Positions 52,818 to 62,332 of a DNA stretch of 64,000 nt are shown here, one piece after another. The position numbers and the translations under genes were made by a program. Each line of letters begins with the position of its first letter. Position 1 is the first letter of the stretch. The stretch is taken from contig JBCBOS010000026.1 of the NCBI GenBank assembly GCA_039821145.1, positions 62,001-126,000 on the forward strand, written 5' to 3'. The stretch is from JBCCSZ01 sp039821145. Its GTDB lineage: Bacteria > Bacteroidota > Bacteroidia > Chitinophagales > Saprospiraceae. The notes under the pieces are model-generated. The model did no database searches, was not told where the DNA came from, and saw only the letters and a program-made list of their open reading frames with translations.

Positions 52818-53819
52818 ATGAAAGCGATTATCCCGGTGGCAGGCGCCGGCACCCGTCTGCGCCCTCATACCTACACCCAGCCCAAACCACTGATTCCCGT
52901 TGCAGGGAAAACCATCATTTCCTTCATCATCGACCAACTGAAGGCAGTAGGAGTCCGGGATTTTGTATATGTCATTGGCCACCTGGGAGAGAAGATTCAG
53001 AATTATGTAGAAAACAACTACCCGGAACTCAACAATCAATTTGTCTACCAAAACTCTCGCGAAGGCTCTGCCCACGCCCTGTGGACGGCTCGCTCTTTCA
53101 TCAAAGGAGCAGATGAGATTTACATTGTTTTTGGCGATACCATTCTAGACGTCGATTTCAAAGCCTTGATCGAAAAGCCACAATCCTGTGTCGGGGTCAA
53201 GAAAGTCGCTGATCCCAGAGAGTTTGGGGTGGTGGAGTTGGAAGACAGTGGGATCATCCGCAAAATGGTGGAAAAGCCCAACATCCCCAAGTCCAACCTC
53301 GCCATGGTGGGGTTGTACAAGATCCGCGAGGTGGACCTGCTCATCGAAGTGATCGAAGACATGATCCGGGAAGGCCGCCAAACACATGGTGAATACCAAC
53401 TGACGGATGGCCTGATGGGCATGATTGATCGGGGCATTCAGCTCAGCACCATTACGGTGGACAATTGGTTTGATTGTGGCAAAAAGGAAGTATTGCTCGA
53501 AACGAATGCCATGATGCTCGACAAAGGAGGCTACGCATCCTCGGGCTTGCCCAATTACGACAATTCCATCATCATCCATCCAGTGAGCATCGCCTCCAAC
53601 TGCGAGATTTCCAACTCCATCGTCGGCCCACACGTTACCATCGGCCCCCATTCCAAGATCAACAACTCCATCGTACAGGAGTCCATCATCGGCAGCTATG
53701 CCAGCATTGCAGACATTGTGCTCAAAGAATCCATTGTCGGAAGTGATGCCGCCATCACAGGCATGAGCCAAAGCTTGAACATTGGCGACAACACGGAGAT
53801 CGACTTCAGCAGGAGTTGA
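52818..53819 (+). CDS. Sugar-phosphate nucleotidyltransferase with left-handed beta-helix tail
   Basis: 333 residues. The catalytic domain begins MKAIIPVAGAGTRLRPHTYTQPKPLIPVAGK, the G-x-G-T-R-L-R-P plus Lys signature of NTP-transferases. It later shows VFGDTILDVDFKALIE and TITVDNWFDCGKKEVLLETN. The C-terminal 85 residues are hexapeptide-like repeats (SIIIHPVSIASNCEISNSIVGPHVTIGPHSKINNSIVQESIIG). Similar to RfbA/GlmU-type glucose- or N-acetylglucosamine-1-phosphate nucleotidyltransferases, but the exact sugar is not determinable. It ends at the base before the stop of the convergent polyferredoxin gene. Confidence 0.9.
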   Translation: MKAIIPVAGAGTRLRPHTYTQPKPLIPVAGKTIISFIIDQLKAVGVRDFVYVIGHLGEKIQNYVENNYPELNNQFVYQNSREGSAHALWTARSFIKGADEIYIVFGDTILDVDFKALIEKPQSCVGVKKVADPREFGVVELEDSGIIRKMVEKPNIPKSNLAMVGLYKIREVDLLIEVIEDMIREGRQTHGEYQLTDGLMGMIDRGIQLSTITVDNWFDCGKKEVLLETNAMMLDKGGYASSGLPNYDNSIIIHPVSIASNCEISNSIVGPHVTIGPHSKINNSIVQESIIGSYASIADIVLKESIVGSDAAITGMSQSLNIGDNTEIDFSRS

Positions 53820-55673
53820 TCAGGCGTTGATGGTAATTCCGTCTGAAGAAATGTGCAAGGCTTTCAGCTCGGTGGTCCGCTGATCGATGTCTGCCGACCC
53901 ATTCTCCAACCTCAATACACCTCTGGGACAAACAGCTGCGCAAATGCCACAGCCCACACAAGATGCCCGCAAGATGTTCTGCCCTTTTTGTGCATAGGAG
54001 CGTACGTCGATGCCCATTTCACAGTAGGTGCTGCAATTGCCACAGGAAATGCATTGACCGCCATTGGTCGTGATCCGGAAGCGAGATTTGAATCGCTGCA
54101 CAATCCCCATGAGCCCAGCCAACGGGCAGCCAAATCGGCACCAAACCCGGTTGCCCATGATGGGGTAGAAGCCCGTGCCCACAACACCTGCAAACATGGA
54201 ACCCACAAAAAATCCATACCAGCTCCGAACCTGATAGGTATCGAAGATCAAAATCTGTGATGAATTGGTCAAATAGCTGTACAGAACAAACCCTGTCATG
54301 ATGATGGCAAACGCCAAGACTCCGTGGATGATGTAGCGCTCGGCTTTCCAGGCGGTGAGACTTTTGTCAGACAATTGGCGATAGGGGTCTCCCAATGTCT
54401 CGGCCAGGCCACCACAGCCACAAACCCATGAGCAATACCATCTTTTGCCATAGATGTAGGTAAACAAGGGCACTACGACCAGCGACAAGACAATGCCCCA
54501 GACAAACATGATGGTGCCCACACTGGTGCTCCAGCCCGCAATGGCAAAAGGCGTTCCTCCCCCGACCATGCTGTCGATGTTGTAGTCGAAAAACATGCTG
54601 TAGTTGAGAGGCCAGGCATTCTTGAGGTCCATGTAGGGCTGGTTGAGCCGCACGAGAAATTCTGGAATCAAAAAGGCAAAGGCAATTTGGAAAAAGATCA
54701 CGGAACTGGTTCGCACCAATTGATAGCGATTGTGTCGGTACTTGATCAGCATCCGAATGCCCATGACAATCATGATGACGGTGTACAAGAAGCCGTAGAG
54801 AAACCACTGACTGGCCGGACTACCTCCCAGAGCTTCACTGATGGGGTCGAGCATCAGCGTCCAATTGGTGATGTAGTGTGGATAAAAGTACAAGAGGATG
54901 TAAAACCCAATGAAGTAGGTGACAGCCGCCAGTCCGATCCACCCACTGCCTTTGGGCGCAGATACAGTTCTGGACTTTTGGTTGTCGATGTTTTTCTTTT
55001 TGTGGTGGCGGTAGATGAAAAAGATGATCAGCCCACCTGCCACGATGGTCAGGATGGCCAGGATCAAGGCTTTGAAGATCCCCCCGATGATGGTGCTGAT
55101 GACGACGGCAAGCAAAAAGACCATCCGAATTTGGAAGTTGACGCCGCGGGTGGCGGTACTGTCGTAGATTTGGTTGTTTTTGATGCCGGGAATGAGCAAT
55201 AGGTCGGGCAAAAAATACATCAGTGCCCCCAGGGAGCCCAAGATGAAGCTGAGGAAAAAGAACAGGCTGGCTCGGCCAGGTAGCAGCCCCATGGCGGAGT
55301 ATTTGGTCAGGGAAAAGAGGTAGCTTTTGATGTCTGCATCGCTCATGCGGTACTCCCACTCAGAGACGCCCTCCGGAAGATTTACGGCATTCCAGACTCC
55401 CTGGGCTGGGTCCACGCCCGATGCGTTGTCCAGGGCATCCTTGCTTTGTTGGAGGATGGGTTCGAGGGCAGAAACAAAGGTGATGTTGGTTGCATATTCT
55501 TTGTTCAAAACTTCTCCTGCTTGCTGTTGGATCATCTCTCGGTGGTACTGTTTGGAGATTTGATTTTCCAGTAATTCAGCTGTCAGTTGGTGGCGGCTGA
55601 AGGTGATCGAAAGGGTAAAGACAAGCAAAGCTGCCACAAACAGGAAAAGGCCAGTATTTTTGATCGTTTTCAT
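53820..55673 (-). CDS. NosR/NapH-like membrane polyferredoxin
   Basis: 617 residues. One N-terminal TM helix and a periplasmic loop of about 120 residues, then eight or so TM helices. Two CxxxC-type membrane motifs (RWYCSWVCGCGG and NRVWCRFGCPL) and two C-terminal 4Fe-4S clusters (CISCGNCSTYCEMGID and CVGCGICAAVCPRGV) are visible. The family passes electrons from quinol or NAD(P)H-linked partners to periplasmic reductases. It lies 63 bases downstream of an FAD oxidoreductase on the same strand, so the two probably form an electron pathway. The terminal reductase is not present. Its stop abuts the convergent gene's stop with no gap. Confidence 0.85.
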   Translation of the reverse strand: MKTIKNTGLFLFVAALLVFTLSITFSRHQLTAELLENQISKQYHREMIQQQAGEVLNKEYATNITFVSALEPILQQSKDALDNASGVDPAQGVWNAVNLPEGVSEWEYRMSDADIKSYLFSLTKYSAMGLLPGRASLFFFLSFILGSLGALMYFLPDLLLIPGIKNNQIYDSTATRGVNFQIRMVFLLAVVISTIIGGIFKALILAILTIVAGGLIIFFIYRHHKKKNIDNQKSRTVSAPKGSGWIGLAAVTYFIGFYILLYFYPHYITNWTLMLDPISEALGGSPASQWFLYGFLYTVIMIVMGIRMLIKYRHNRYQLVRTSSVIFFQIAFAFLIPEFLVRLNQPYMDLKNAWPLNYSMFFDYNIDSMVGGGTPFAIAGWSTSVGTIMFVWGIVLSLVVVPLFTYIYGKRWYCSWVCGCGGLAETLGDPYRQLSDKSLTAWKAERYIIHGVLAFAIIMTGFVLYSYLTNSSQILIFDTYQVRSWYGFFVGSMFAGVVGTGFYPIMGNRVWCRFGCPLAGLMGIVQRFKSRFRITTNGGQCISCGNCSTYCEMGIDVRSYAQKGQNILRASCVGCGICAAVCPRGVLRLENGSADIDQRTTELKALHISSDGITINA

Positions 55674-55736
55674 ATGTAGAATTGGCTAAAGGTGATTTGT
55701 CAAAAATGACGCAAGAGAAAACAGGTGGATGGGTGT

Positions 55737-57077
55737 TCAGCTGCCTGTGAGAAAGCGAATGACCTGATTGAGTCTGCGCTTGGATCGAAGTTTCAGCTCG
55801 CGGCCACTTTGTTGGTTGTACAAATGGATGACCTCTTTTTCGTATTGCTTGAAAAATTCTGGGTCGAAATTGGCCAGAGACAGGTGTTGCAAGACCTCTT
55901 CCACATTTGTCCGATCTCTCAACCATTTTTCGCAGACCTCATGTCGGTAGCGGACCCCCATGAGATTGAAGCCCAAAATTTCCTTGCTGTCTTTGTCGTA
56001 AATGATGCGGATGCTTTTGGTGCCGTCGGCATGTTCCCAATAGATGGATTGGTGGTTTTTTGGCGGTTTGGCCCGCACATCGCCGTAGACTTGGTATTCA
56101 ATGTCCAGAAATTTGGCGGAGTTGAACCAGATTCCCGGATCGTAGTCGGTGGGGGCTTTGCAGATGTTGTGGGCAACCGTTTCGCCCATCATGCGGCCCG
56201 TGTACCAGATGGCTTCGATGGGGCGTCGGCCAGGCATGGGCTCGTGCAATTGGGCACAGTCTCCGATTGCGTACACATCCTTTGCGCTGGTTTGCAGCTG
56301 ATTGTTGACCAAGATGCCTCTCTGGGTTTCGATGCCACTGCCTTCGAGGAAGCGGATGTTGGGTCGAACGCCTGCAGTTAAGCCCACGTAGCCACAATCG
56401 ATTCGATCTTCTTTGTTGGTAATGGCCGCACAAGCCTTGCCAGAGCCATCGTCGACGATTTCTTTCAGCTCTGTCTGGAGGCGCAGATCGAAGCCATGTG
56501 CGCGAATGTGCCGATTGACCATGGCCGATTCCTCTGCTGGTAGCACGCCACTCCAATAGCTGCTTTCTCTGACCAGGAAGGTAACGGGAATGTGGCGGGA
56601 GTGGAACATTTCTGCCATTTCGATCCCGATGAGTCCACCACCTACGATCACTGCCCGCTTCAGCCCTGGGCTGTAGGCCTCCATGTTTTCGAGGTCTTGG
56701 TAGCTGTACAATCCACCAACTCCTTTGAGGTCTTGTCCTGGCCAGCCAAATTTGTTGGGGGTAGATCCACAGGCGAGGATCAATTTGTCGTAGGACATCC
56801 CTTCGCCGCCGTCAAATTCCAGCCTTTTTTCCTGAACATCTATCTTGCGGACATAGGCACGCTTGAGGCCGATGCGATTTTTGTCCCAAAACCAGTCTTC
56901 ATAGGGTTTGGTATCTTCAAAGCGCATGTGGCCCATGTAGATGTACATCAGGGCGGTTCGGGAGAAGAAGTGATCTGTTTCGGCAGAGATGACGGTGATT
57001 TGGTGGTCGCTCAGCTTTCGGATGAACCGAGCAGCAGTAATGCCACTGATCCCATTGCCAATGATGACGATGTGCAT
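55737..57077 (-). CDS. NAD(P)/FAD-dependent oxidoreductase
   Basis: 446 residues, two-dinucleotide-binding-domain flavoprotein. FAD-binding N-terminus MHIVIIGNGISGITAARFIRK, the conserved LILACGSTPNKFGWPG, the NAD-binding KRAVIVGGGLIGIEMAEMFHSRHIPVTFLVRE, and VYAIGDCAQL near the end of the FAD domain. The sequence resembles nitrite-reductase-like and rubredoxin-reductase-like proteins. There are no active-site Cys pair and no siroheme domain, so it is probably an electron-transfer enzyme partnered with the neighbouring polyferredoxin. Confidence 0.88.
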   Translation of the reverse strand: MHIVIIGNGISGITAARFIRKLSDHQITVISAETDHFFSRTALMYIYMGHMRFEDTKPYEDWFWDKNRIGLKRAYVRKIDVQEKRLEFDGGEGMSYDKLILACGSTPNKFGWPGQDLKGVGGLYSYQDLENMEAYSPGLKRAVIVGGGLIGIEMAEMFHSRHIPVTFLVRESSYWSGVLPAEESAMVNRHIRAHGFDLRLQTELKEIVDDGSGKACAAITNKEDRIDCGYVGLTAGVRPNIRFLEGSGIETQRGILVNNQLQTSAKDVYAIGDCAQLHEPMPGRRPIEAIWYTGRMMGETVAHNICKAPTDYDPGIWFNSAKFLDIEYQVYGDVRAKPPKNHQSIYWEHADGTKSIRIIYDKDSKEILGFNLMGVRYRHEVCEKWLRDRTNVEEVLQHLSLANFDPEFFKQYEKEVIHLYNQQSGRELKLRSKRRLNQVIRFLTGS

Positions 57078-57546
57078 TGCTAAATTGGTTTTAAGTTTCG
57101 CAACTACTTACATTGGAAGATAGTCAAATGTTCGGGATTTTCTGTGCAAGGGTCGGCTCGAAGATGATTTTGGGGTTTGTTGTCTTCAAAAGGACAATTG
57201 ACAGACCGTCTTCCGCACGTCATTTGCACGTTAAATATGAAGAAGCGTTCATGCTTGAGAACAAAAATTTCCTCCACTGCTTAAATTCCCTACAGTTTTT
57301 CGCTAAATTTATCTTTCGGACAAATAAAAGTGATGCAATCGTTCGCATCATGCAATGGATTTCAATAGCTGTACCCTATAGCCAGTGTAAGTAAACTTAG
57401 CTGTTTTGTCAGACAGGCCAAAATCTTTGTCTTGCCGTTGCGCAGACCTTGTACCCTACAAATTGCCTGCTTGAGACGAGAGGTTTACTCGTGCTTGCTT
57501 ACAGTATTTTCAAATTCTTTATTCATTATCTAACAAAGTAGTAGTT
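57078..57546. other. 469-bp gap upstream of the Omp28-like gene; no gene seen
   Basis: Divergent between the FAD oxidoreductase and the T9SS cargo gene. The small open frame at 57113-57394 has no recognisable features. No clear TAnnTTTG box was found by eye for either side. AT-rich from 57290 on. Confidence 0.5.
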
Positions 57547-59547
57547 ATGAAGCAATTGTACCTCCTAGTGGCCTTTGGTCTATTTCTCTCAACCTTAGCA
57601 TATGGTCAGGTTCCACGCAAAATCATGCTGGAAGAGTTTACCAATGCATCTTGTGGCCCTTGTGCTGCTCAAAACCCCGCTTTCAATGCGTTGATCGATG
57701 CCAACTATGACGACGTTGTGGCGCTCAAGTACCAGTGGTATTTCCCTGGCTTCGACCCAATGAATCAACAAAACCCTGACGAGCCCGATGCTCGGATCCG
57801 TTACTACAACGAATCTGGTGTTCCTGTGACTGCCATCAATGGCCTTGTTCCAAGTGGAACTTATGGTGGTGGCAATTGGAGCGGTTACGACGGTGGTCCC
57901 TACGGTTACCGCCAAGCTGTCATCGATTTTGAAAAGGCAAAGACGTCTCCCATCTCCATGGAGCTTTCTCACGAATTGACCGAAGCGTTGGACTCTGTTG
58001 CCATTACCCTCAAGGTCACCAACGTAACAGACGACGACTTGAACCTCAGCGATGGCAGATTGCACGTTGCCCTGTATGAAAAAGAAATCGTTTTCCCAGT
58101 TGCTCCTGGTAGCAATGGCGAAAGAGAATTCTACGATGTCATGCGCAAAATGGTCCCAGATCAGAATGGTACCACCTTCATGGGACTCGCTGCCAAGTCT
58201 TCCATCGACATCACCATGAAGGTCCCCATGCCAAGCTACTATTACAACCTTGGAGAGGCAGGTGTGATCGCATTCATCCAGGACAATGCTACCCGAGAGG
58301 TTTGGCAGTCTGCTCGCAGCACCCCCAAAGCATTGGTTGGTTATGGCGATGCGGAATTGCAAACTGTCAGCGATGCATTGCCTTCTGTCTGTGCTCGCAG
58401 CATCGAGCCTTTTGCCGAAGTGCGCAACGCAGGCAATACACAAATCACAGATCTGGTCATCGAGTACACCTTGGACAGTGAAGATCCTGTGGTAGAAAAC
58501 TGGACAGGTACCCTGGAGCCAGGTGACAAAATTCGCTTTACTTTTGACGAAGTCATGCTGGGAGATGATCCTCGTAGCCTCAACTTCGAAATCACTTCTG
58601 TCAACGGAAAGGCCGATTACAACCCTTCCAACATTTCTCAATTCTCTGCCAGCATCGCCAGCATTCCAGAAGCAGCCAATCCAGGACCTGCTGAGTTGGG
58701 TGTAGAAGACAAGAGTGTGGGAGAATACCCAAGTGGTGTAGCTGCCGTTCCTCCTGTTCCTGCAGGTGTTGATGGCTTTGGTACCTTCACCGTTGTCGGT
58801 CCTTCTTGGACTTTCGCTGGTGGGGACAAAATGGGCGCTTATGGCGATTCTGACAACTCCATCTGGATCAACTTCTTCGATTGGAATCCAGCCGATGCCA
58901 ATGCCAAGGATGAGGCAACCCTCACCTTCCACAAGGTAGACATGACTGATCTGACGGATAGCTACTTCCGCTTTGACCGCGCAGGTGCTCGCTTGACAGG
59001 TTTGAGCCGTGATGAAATCATCATTGAGGCTTCTACTGACTGTGGTGCTACTTGGCAAGAGATCGAAAAGCTTCGTGGCCGCGATTTGGCAACAGTTTCC
59101 AATACCAACAACCGCTTTGTCCCAAGCGACAGAGATTGGGTAACAGATGAGTTCAGCCTGGAAGACTATGATGGTGTTTCTGAGTTGATCATCCAAATCA
59201 GAGCGATCTCCGACTGGGGCAACAACAACTTCCTGGACAACATCGTCATTGGAGGTAAATTGCCAACAGGCACCAAGGAAATCAACTTGTTGGATGGCAA
59301 GGTCGAGATTTTCCCCAACCCAACCAACAACGTTGCCAACATCCAGTTCGAATTGGAGGCAGCGACTGATGTAGACATCGACATCTACGACGTCACTGGT
59401 AAGCTGATCGAGACATTGGCTTCCAAGCGTGCTTTCCCTGCAGGTACTCACACCATGATCTGGGATGGCGCGGAAAACAGCGGTTTGTACACTGTGAAGA
59501 TTCGCACCGAGATTGGTGAAATCACGAAAAAAGTTACCGTATTCTAA
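57547..59547 (+). CDS. Omp28-like secreted protein with thioredoxin-like N-terminus and T9SS sorting domain
   Basis: 666 residues with signal peptide (LYLLVAFGLFLSTLAYGQ). The N-terminal domain (about 25-235) matches Omp28-related proteins, with a thioredoxin-like CxxC in EEFTNASCGPCAAQNPAF. A long middle region is beta-rich (repeats of TLDSEDPVVENWTGTLEPGDKIRFTFDE type). The last 80 residues are a T9SS type A sorting domain (EIFPNPTNNVANIQFELEAATDVDIDIYDVTGKLIET ... GLYTVKIRTEIGEITKKVTVF). So the protein is exported by T9SS and likely attached to or released from the surface. Codon use favours T-ending codons more than its neighbours, suggesting high expression. Confidence 0.9.
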   Translation: MKQLYLLVAFGLFLSTLAYGQVPRKIMLEEFTNASCGPCAAQNPAFNALIDANYDDVVALKYQWYFPGFDPMNQQNPDEPDARIRYYNESGVPVTAINGLVPSGTYGGGNWSGYDGGPYGYRQAVIDFEKAKTSPISMELSHELTEALDSVAITLKVTNVTDDDLNLSDGRLHVALYEKEIVFPVAPGSNGEREFYDVMRKMVPDQNGTTFMGLAAKSSIDITMKVPMPSYYYNLGEAGVIAFIQDNATREVWQSARSTPKALVGYGDAELQTVSDALPSVCARSIEPFAEVRNAGNTQITDLVIEYTLDSEDPVVENWTGTLEPGDKIRFTFDEVMLGDDPRSLNFEITSVNGKADYNPSNISQFSASIASIPEAANPGPAELGVEDKSVGEYPSGVAAVPPVPAGVDGFGTFTVVGPSWTFAGGDKMGAYGDSDNSIWINFFDWNPADANAKDEATLTFHKVDMTDLTDSYFRFDRAGARLTGLSRDEIIIEASTDCGATWQEIEKLRGRDLATVSNTNNRFVPSDRDWVTDEFSLEDYDGVSELIIQIRAISDWGNNNFLDNIVIGGKLPTGTKEINLLDGKVEIFPNPTNNVANIQFELEAATDVDIDIYDVTGKLIETLASKRAFPAGTHTMIWDGAENSGLYTVKIRTEIGEITKKVTVF

Positions 59548-59608
59548 TCAATACGTAAGCAGTTCGACAAACTCGTGTTTGTAAAAGTGTTAATTTGAAT
59601 TGATAAAT

Positions 59609-59643
59609 GAGTGAGGGGGTTGTTTTCGGCAACGCCCTCACTC
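59609..59643 (+). terminator. Hairpin terminator after the Omp28-like gene
   Basis: 14-bp arms GAGTGAGGGGGTTG (59609-59622) and CAACGCCCTCACTC (59630-59643), one mismatch, 7-base loop, with a T-rich tail. Confidence 0.85.
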
Positions 59644-59677
59644 TCTTCTTTAGAATACAATTCACAAATCCACGCTT

Positions 59678-60382
59678 ATGAAAAAAAATATACTTTTTGC
59701 CATCTTATTCTTCGCAGGCCTCTTTGCCCAGGCCCAAAATGCGAGCATCGGACCCAGTCCCATCAACACGGTGTCGGAGTGGAAAGATGATGTCCCTGGA
59801 TATGCCATCTTCAAAAACGAGGAGAACCGGGAAAGAACATTCACCTGGATCAAGAGAGAAATCAGTATGCCACAAGACTGGGCAGTTGCCATTTGCGACC
59901 CCGTACTGTGCTACGATCCGAGTACTTTTACCCAATCCTTCACCCTTCAACCCAATGAAGCCGATACCGTCATCGTACACGTGTATCCAACCCAGCGGAC
60001 AGCAGGAGAGGTGGTAGTTGAACTGTTGTTGTACGAAGAGGGCCAGACAGATACGGTCAGTGGAATGTTCAATTTCTGCATTGCTTTGGACGCCGCCGAG
60101 TGTTCTTTGACCAATGTCAACGAGCTGTCTGAAGGACAAATCTCCATCTATCCCAACCCATTTGTCAACGACACCCAGATCGAACTGGAGCTGCCTCAGG
60201 CAACTGATGTACACTTGAAGTTGTACAACATCATCGGCCGTCAAATGGTGGATCAGTCGTATGGATTGCTGGACGGTCGCCAAAAATTGACCATCGAAGG
60301 AGCCAACTTGCCAAAAGGTGCCTACCTCATGCAGCTGTACCTCGACGAGCAAGTCATTACCCGCAAAGTGATCAAGCATTGA
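59678..60382 (+). CDS. Small secreted protein with T9SS sorting domain
   Basis: 234 residues, signal peptide (ILFAILFFAGLFAQAQNA). The mature part has a beta-sandwich-like domain of about 110 residues with NEENRERTFTWIKREISMPQDWAVAICDPVLCYDPSTFTQSFTLQPNEADTVIVHVYP, of no identified family. The last 85 residues are a T9SS type A sorting domain (ISIYPNPFVNDTQIELELPQATDVHLKLYNIIGRQMVDQ ... KGAYLMQLYLDEQVITRKVIKH). It is followed by a hairpin terminator. Probable secreted or surface protein, role unknown. Confidence 0.85.
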   Translation: MKKNILFAILFFAGLFAQAQNASIGPSPINTVSEWKDDVPGYAIFKNEENRERTFTWIKREISMPQDWAVAICDPVLCYDPSTFTQSFTLQPNEADTVIVHVYPTQRTAGEVVVELLLYEEGQTDTVSGMFNFCIALDAAECSLTNVNELSEGQISIYPNPFVNDTQIELELPQATDVHLKLYNIIGRQMVDQSYGLLDGRQKLTIEGANLPKGAYLMQLYLDEQVITRKVIKH

Positions 60383-60431
60383 TGTCGTCCAACGTGGACT
60401 GTCATCGGTCTTGAGACCACCGCTTTTTTGG

Positions 60432-60467
60432 AATATGCCTTTGGACAATCTCGTTCAAAGGCATATT
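60432..60467 (+). terminator. Hairpin terminator after the small T9SS cargo gene
   Basis: Perfect 12-bp arms AATATGCCTTTG (60432-60443) and CAAAGGCATATT (60456-60467), 12-base loop, followed by a T-rich run. Confidence 0.88.
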
Positions 60468-60670
60468 TCATTTTGTCGAAAGAGGGATAGGAATTGGAAG
60501 CTTCGAAGGACACATTTTATGGGCTGAAACGGAGTGAGAAAGGCACGACTAAGAAAGAGGAGCATTTTGGAGAATCACCCTTGTAGAGACAGTTTTCCAC
60601 AAAAAAACCATAGCATATGTTGAAAACTCATGCCTCTCTCCCGGTTGAAAAGAGCCTTATCTGTATTGAC

Positions 60671-62134
60671 TTATTGTACGATGATCTTTTGCTGTGCAGT
60701 CTTGCCAGAAGCGTTTTCCAGGAAAAGCCAGTAGATGCCTTTGGGAAATTCACTACAGTCTATTTCCAGATTTTGTGAGTTGAAGGCTGGAAAAGAGGAA
60801 TTTTCTACCCAAACGCGTTGTCCCAGTGAATTGTATAGGCTCAGCTGTTTGACCTCTTGATTGTTTGCGTCGAGGGAAATTGTCAGCCAATTGGAGGTTG
60901 GATTGGGGAATACTTCAAAAGTCGGAGCAGGGTCTAGGTAAATCTCCGCAGTGGTAAATCCGTCGGATGCTTCAAAAGGGATGTGAAAGCCAAATCCAAA
61001 GCCAGCATTGTTCCAGATGACCCCGTTGTCGCTTTCCAATGAAATGGCGCCATTCTCCCGTTGTCCAGGCCAAAGCTCACCATTTGCCAAGCCATTGCCG
61101 TAGCTGTCCGTCATTTCGAATGTATAGCATCCTTCCGTCGGTAGGTCAAAGACATATTCGTATTGGGTATCTGCTTCCAGGCTGTCGTAGTCGGCGCTGG
61201 AGGCGATGGTGCCGTTGGGACCTTCCAAGCTCCAGGCGTTTTCCTCTGGCCAATTGTCCGTGTGGAAATAGAGTCTGACCTCCATATTGGTTTTCGGCGA
61301 CCGGATCTGGATGTCTGAAAGTTCGTTGTATTGAGGATACTCGTCTTGTTGTTGGTTGGGGGAGCTGGCTCGGAAGGAGAGCATGGATTCCCGCTGCAGC
61401 TCAATTTCCGAAAAGGAAACTTGCTTGTGCTGAAAGGGCGCCAGTTTGCCAGTCCAGTTGATGGTCTCTGTTGAGGAGGCATTGACAGCCAACTCAATCG
61501 TGCAGTCGCGAAGGGTATCTGTTCCTTCGTTTTGGATGCTGATGATGGGAGTGAGGCGCTTGTTGCGGCAAAATGCCTTGTGGTCTCCATCGTAGCTCAG
61601 GATGGAAACATTGTGCTGTCCCCAAGGATTTTGGCACTGCTGGGTATGGTCGTACAGATTGTGTGCTTCTTCCAATCCCACAGAGCGAATGCGCTTGTTG
61701 GGGCAAATGACATACACAATGGGCCAGCGAGTGATGCGATAGCTTTGGTTGAGGCTGTGGTCATCGATGATGGGGTAGAGGGTATTGTCCAGCCAATTTC
61801 CGTAGGTATTGGTGCCGGAGCCGTGAAGTTCCTCTATGCCTGTATGCAGGTCTCCCTCGATCATGATCACCATGACTTCATCGGTACCACTGGGCCCAAA
61901 GTCTTCGTAAAGCTTGTTGAGATGGCCTTTGTTGTGGTATGCCCAGCTGTTGCCTGACCAGGTGGCAGAGAACTCAAGAAAGACGCTTTTGCCTGCGTTG
62001 AGGTATTCGTAGAGTTCGTGCTGGTTGCCATCAATATCAGTCAATGTCCAGTTGGGGGCAATGCTGTTGTCCTCCAACTGTGCATGCAGTAGGCTCGTAA
62101 AGCAAAAACAAAGTATGAAAAGAAACTGTCTCAT
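60671..62134 (-). CDS. Secreted thioredoxin-fold protein lacking CxxC, with T9SS sorting domain
   Basis: 487 residues with a signal peptide (FLFILCFCFTSLLHAQ). The N-terminal domain (about 20-170) has the TlpA/thioredoxin-like start APNWTLTDIDGNQHELYEYLNAGKSVFLEFSATWSGNSW; the usual WCGPC is replaced by WSGNS, so no redox Cys pair is present. The middle section is a beta-rich domain (FHTDNWPEENAWSLEGPNG ... CYTFEMTDSYGNGLANG). The C-terminus (EVFPNPTSNWLTISLDANNQEVKQLSLYNSLGQRVWV ... GKTAQQKIIVQ) is a T9SS sorting domain. Probably a surface-associated binding protein. Confidence 0.88.
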   Translation of the reverse strand: MRQFLFILCFCFTSLLHAQLEDNSIAPNWTLTDIDGNQHELYEYLNAGKSVFLEFSATWSGNSWAYHNKGHLNKLYEDFGPSGTDEVMVIMIEGDLHTGIEELHGSGTNTYGNWLDNTLYPIIDDHSLNQSYRITRWPIVYVICPNKRIRSVGLEEAHNLYDHTQQCQNPWGQHNVSILSYDGDHKAFCRNKRLTPIISIQNEGTDTLRDCTIELAVNASSTETINWTGKLAPFQHKQVSFSEIELQRESMLSFRASSPNQQQDEYPQYNELSDIQIRSPKTNMEVRLYFHTDNWPEENAWSLEGPNGTIASSADYDSLEADTQYEYVFDLPTEGCYTFEMTDSYGNGLANGELWPGQRENGAISLESDNGVIWNNAGFGFGFHIPFEASDGFTTAEIYLDPAPTFEVFPNPTSNWLTISLDANNQEVKQLSLYNSLGQRVWVENSSFPAFNSQNLEIDCSEFPKGIYWLFLENASGKTAQQKIIVQ

Positions 62135-62332
62135 AGTTTTTCCGCAATCGGACTGTCTATCACTTATAAGAATAATAAATTTAGTTCCAAATTCTTATAA
62201 TTGGAGGACTTCAATTGTCAATTTGCAGATGAATGTGAAACTTTTCCGTTGATCAATTAAAATTTTGCTAATTAGACGGCACTTAGCCCTTGCGTTGTTC
62301 AAGGTCTTGCTCTGGTCAGACATCATTTCCCA

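Noticed and set aside
57113..57394. 93-codon open frame in the gap between the FAD oxidoreductase and the Omp28-like gene
   Set aside because: No domain, signal or conserved motif and no credible promoter or RBS; probably chance in an AT-rich gap.
57595..59451. Long antisense open frame of 618 codons opposite the Omp28-like gene
   Set aside because: It is the shadow of a biased coding frame on the other strand. It has no signal peptide, domain or start context and would exclude a well-supported gene.
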